This document shows, piece by piece, positions 63,652-64,000 of a DNA stretch of 64,000 nt. The position numbers and the translations under genes were made by a program. The DNA lies in the NCBI RefSeq assembly GCF_900119165.1, contig NZ_FPJG01000006.1, positions 8,346,001-8,410,000 on the forward strand, given 5' to 3'. Position 1 is the first letter of the stretch. Each line of letters starts with the position of its first letter. Under the pieces are notes generated by a model. It did not search any database. It was not told the DNA's origin and was given only the letters and a program-made list of their open reading frames with translations. Source of the stretch: Amycolatopsis australiensis. Lineage in GTDB: Bacteria > Actinomycetota > Actinomycetes > Mycobacteriales > Pseudonocardiaceae.

Positions 63652-63681
63652 ACGCTAGCCCGAACGCCGCGCGGGTGTCAA
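63652..63681 (-). promoter_or_regulatory. ilvBNC promoter
   Basis: TTGACA (63676-63681) is a perfect -35 box, followed by an 18-bp spacer and TAGCGT (63652-63657), seven bases before the leader GTG. Confidence 0.75.
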
Positions 63682-63773
63682 CTCTGCGGGACGATCCGTC
63701 CGCATCGTGGACGCGGGTCACATCCGCGCCACCCGGGTCCGGGCCGGTGAGCGGCGCGGTGCACCATTTCCGG

Positions 63774-64000
63774 GTGGCCGAAAAAGAGCAGGACGAAGGC
63801 CGGAAGGCCGTCTTCCGCATCCCCCGCACGTCGTTCATGGCGATCGCCCTCCTGACGGTCTGCGTGACGCCGGTGGCGCTCGGGGACATCCCGTACCTGC
63901 AGTGGCTCTACGTCTTCCCCATCGCGCTGACGGTGTTCGTGATCCGGACGCGCACCGTCGCGACGCGCGAAGGTCTGGCGGTCCGCACGGTGTTCGGCCA
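63774..64000 (+). CDS. PH-domain (Cfp6-like) membrane protein, 3' end cut by window
   Basis: The first about 75 codons of a small membrane protein. It begins AEKEQDEGRKAVFRIPRTSF, has two hydrophobic segments (FMAIALLTVCVTPVAL and LQWLYVFPIALTVFVI), and continues RTRTVATREGLAVRTVFG, the start of a bacterial PH domain. Mycobacterial Cfp6 has the same design and lies near ilvB. GTG 63774 is uncertain; other in-frame GTGs occur at 63747 and 63759. It is divergent from ilvBNC. Confidence 0.72.
   Translation, partial: MAEKEQDEGRKAVFRIPRTSFMAIALLTVCVTPVALGDIPYLQWLYVFPIALTVFVIRTRTVATREGLAVRTVFG

Overview
The window is from a high-GC actinomycete, most probably a member of the Pseudonocardiaceae close to Amycolatopsis (inferred, not proven). 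The support is strong G/C bias at third codon positions, GTG starts, many ATGA overlaps, HU proteins with long Lys/Ala/Thr tails, Lsr2, a SARP/AfsR regulator, F420-related genes and a DUF397 protein. Gene order over most of the window matches, from memory, the Mycobacterium tuberculosis block gpdA2 - fbiD - ppk - mutT1 - hupB - leuD - leuC - IclR - gltX/tRNA-Gln/tRNA-Glu - leuB - serA - ilvC - ilvN - ilvB - cfp6, with lineage-specific genes inserted between the conserved anchors.

Layout. 0-2.5 kb: a flavin electron-transfer cassette (ferric-reductase-like protein, FMN-binding protein, ApbE). 2.5-7.2 kb: VOC protein, methyltransferase, asparaginase, cysteine dioxygenase behind a Cys-ended leader ORF, gpsA and plsC. 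7.6-11.6 kb: cofC/fbiD, ppk, mutT1. 11.7-14.6 kb: a SARP/AfsR-type regulator. 15-18.7 kb: hup, leuDC and the divergent IclR regulator. 18.8-22.2 kb: small proteins, a lipoprotein and a frameshifted GH3 beta-glucosidase. 22.5-29.8 kb: a four-gene operon herA-sbcD-sbcC-nurA, the same gene set and order as the archaeal HerA/Mre11/Rad50/NurA end-resection operon. 30.4-36.2 kb: two identical convergent hup genes in a 755-bp inverted repeat that flanks a 4.2-kb segment with an lsr2 gene carrying an HU-like basic tail, a quinone oxidoreductase, an ECF sigma factor and a lipoprotein. 36.7-49.4 kb: monooxygenase/nitroreductase/HxlR, tRNA-Glu and tRNA-Gln, HAD, gltX, a FAD monooxygenase, an ECF sigma/SRPBCC pair, an alpha/beta hydrolase, FAH-family protein, cimA, leuB. 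49.6-64 kb: a subtilase, serA, TetR with two F420-type LLM oxidoreductases, an ankyrin-repeat protein, a double NTF2-like protein, DUF397, ilvBNC and the start of a Cfp6-like PH-domain gene.

How the genes work together. Branched-chain amino acid synthesis is the main metabolic theme: leuCD, leuB, cimA and ilvBNC, with serA beside them. Both cimA and ilvB lie behind short leader ORFs (Ile-Ile-Ile and Leu/Val codons) followed by U-tailed hairpins, so both look attenuated. Cysteine dioxygenase has a parallel Cys-codon leader ORF. Chromatin is the second theme: three hup genes sharing one promoter design plus lsr2. The herA-nurA operon is a DNA-end processing module. No prophage, transposase, integrase or CRISPR array was seen.
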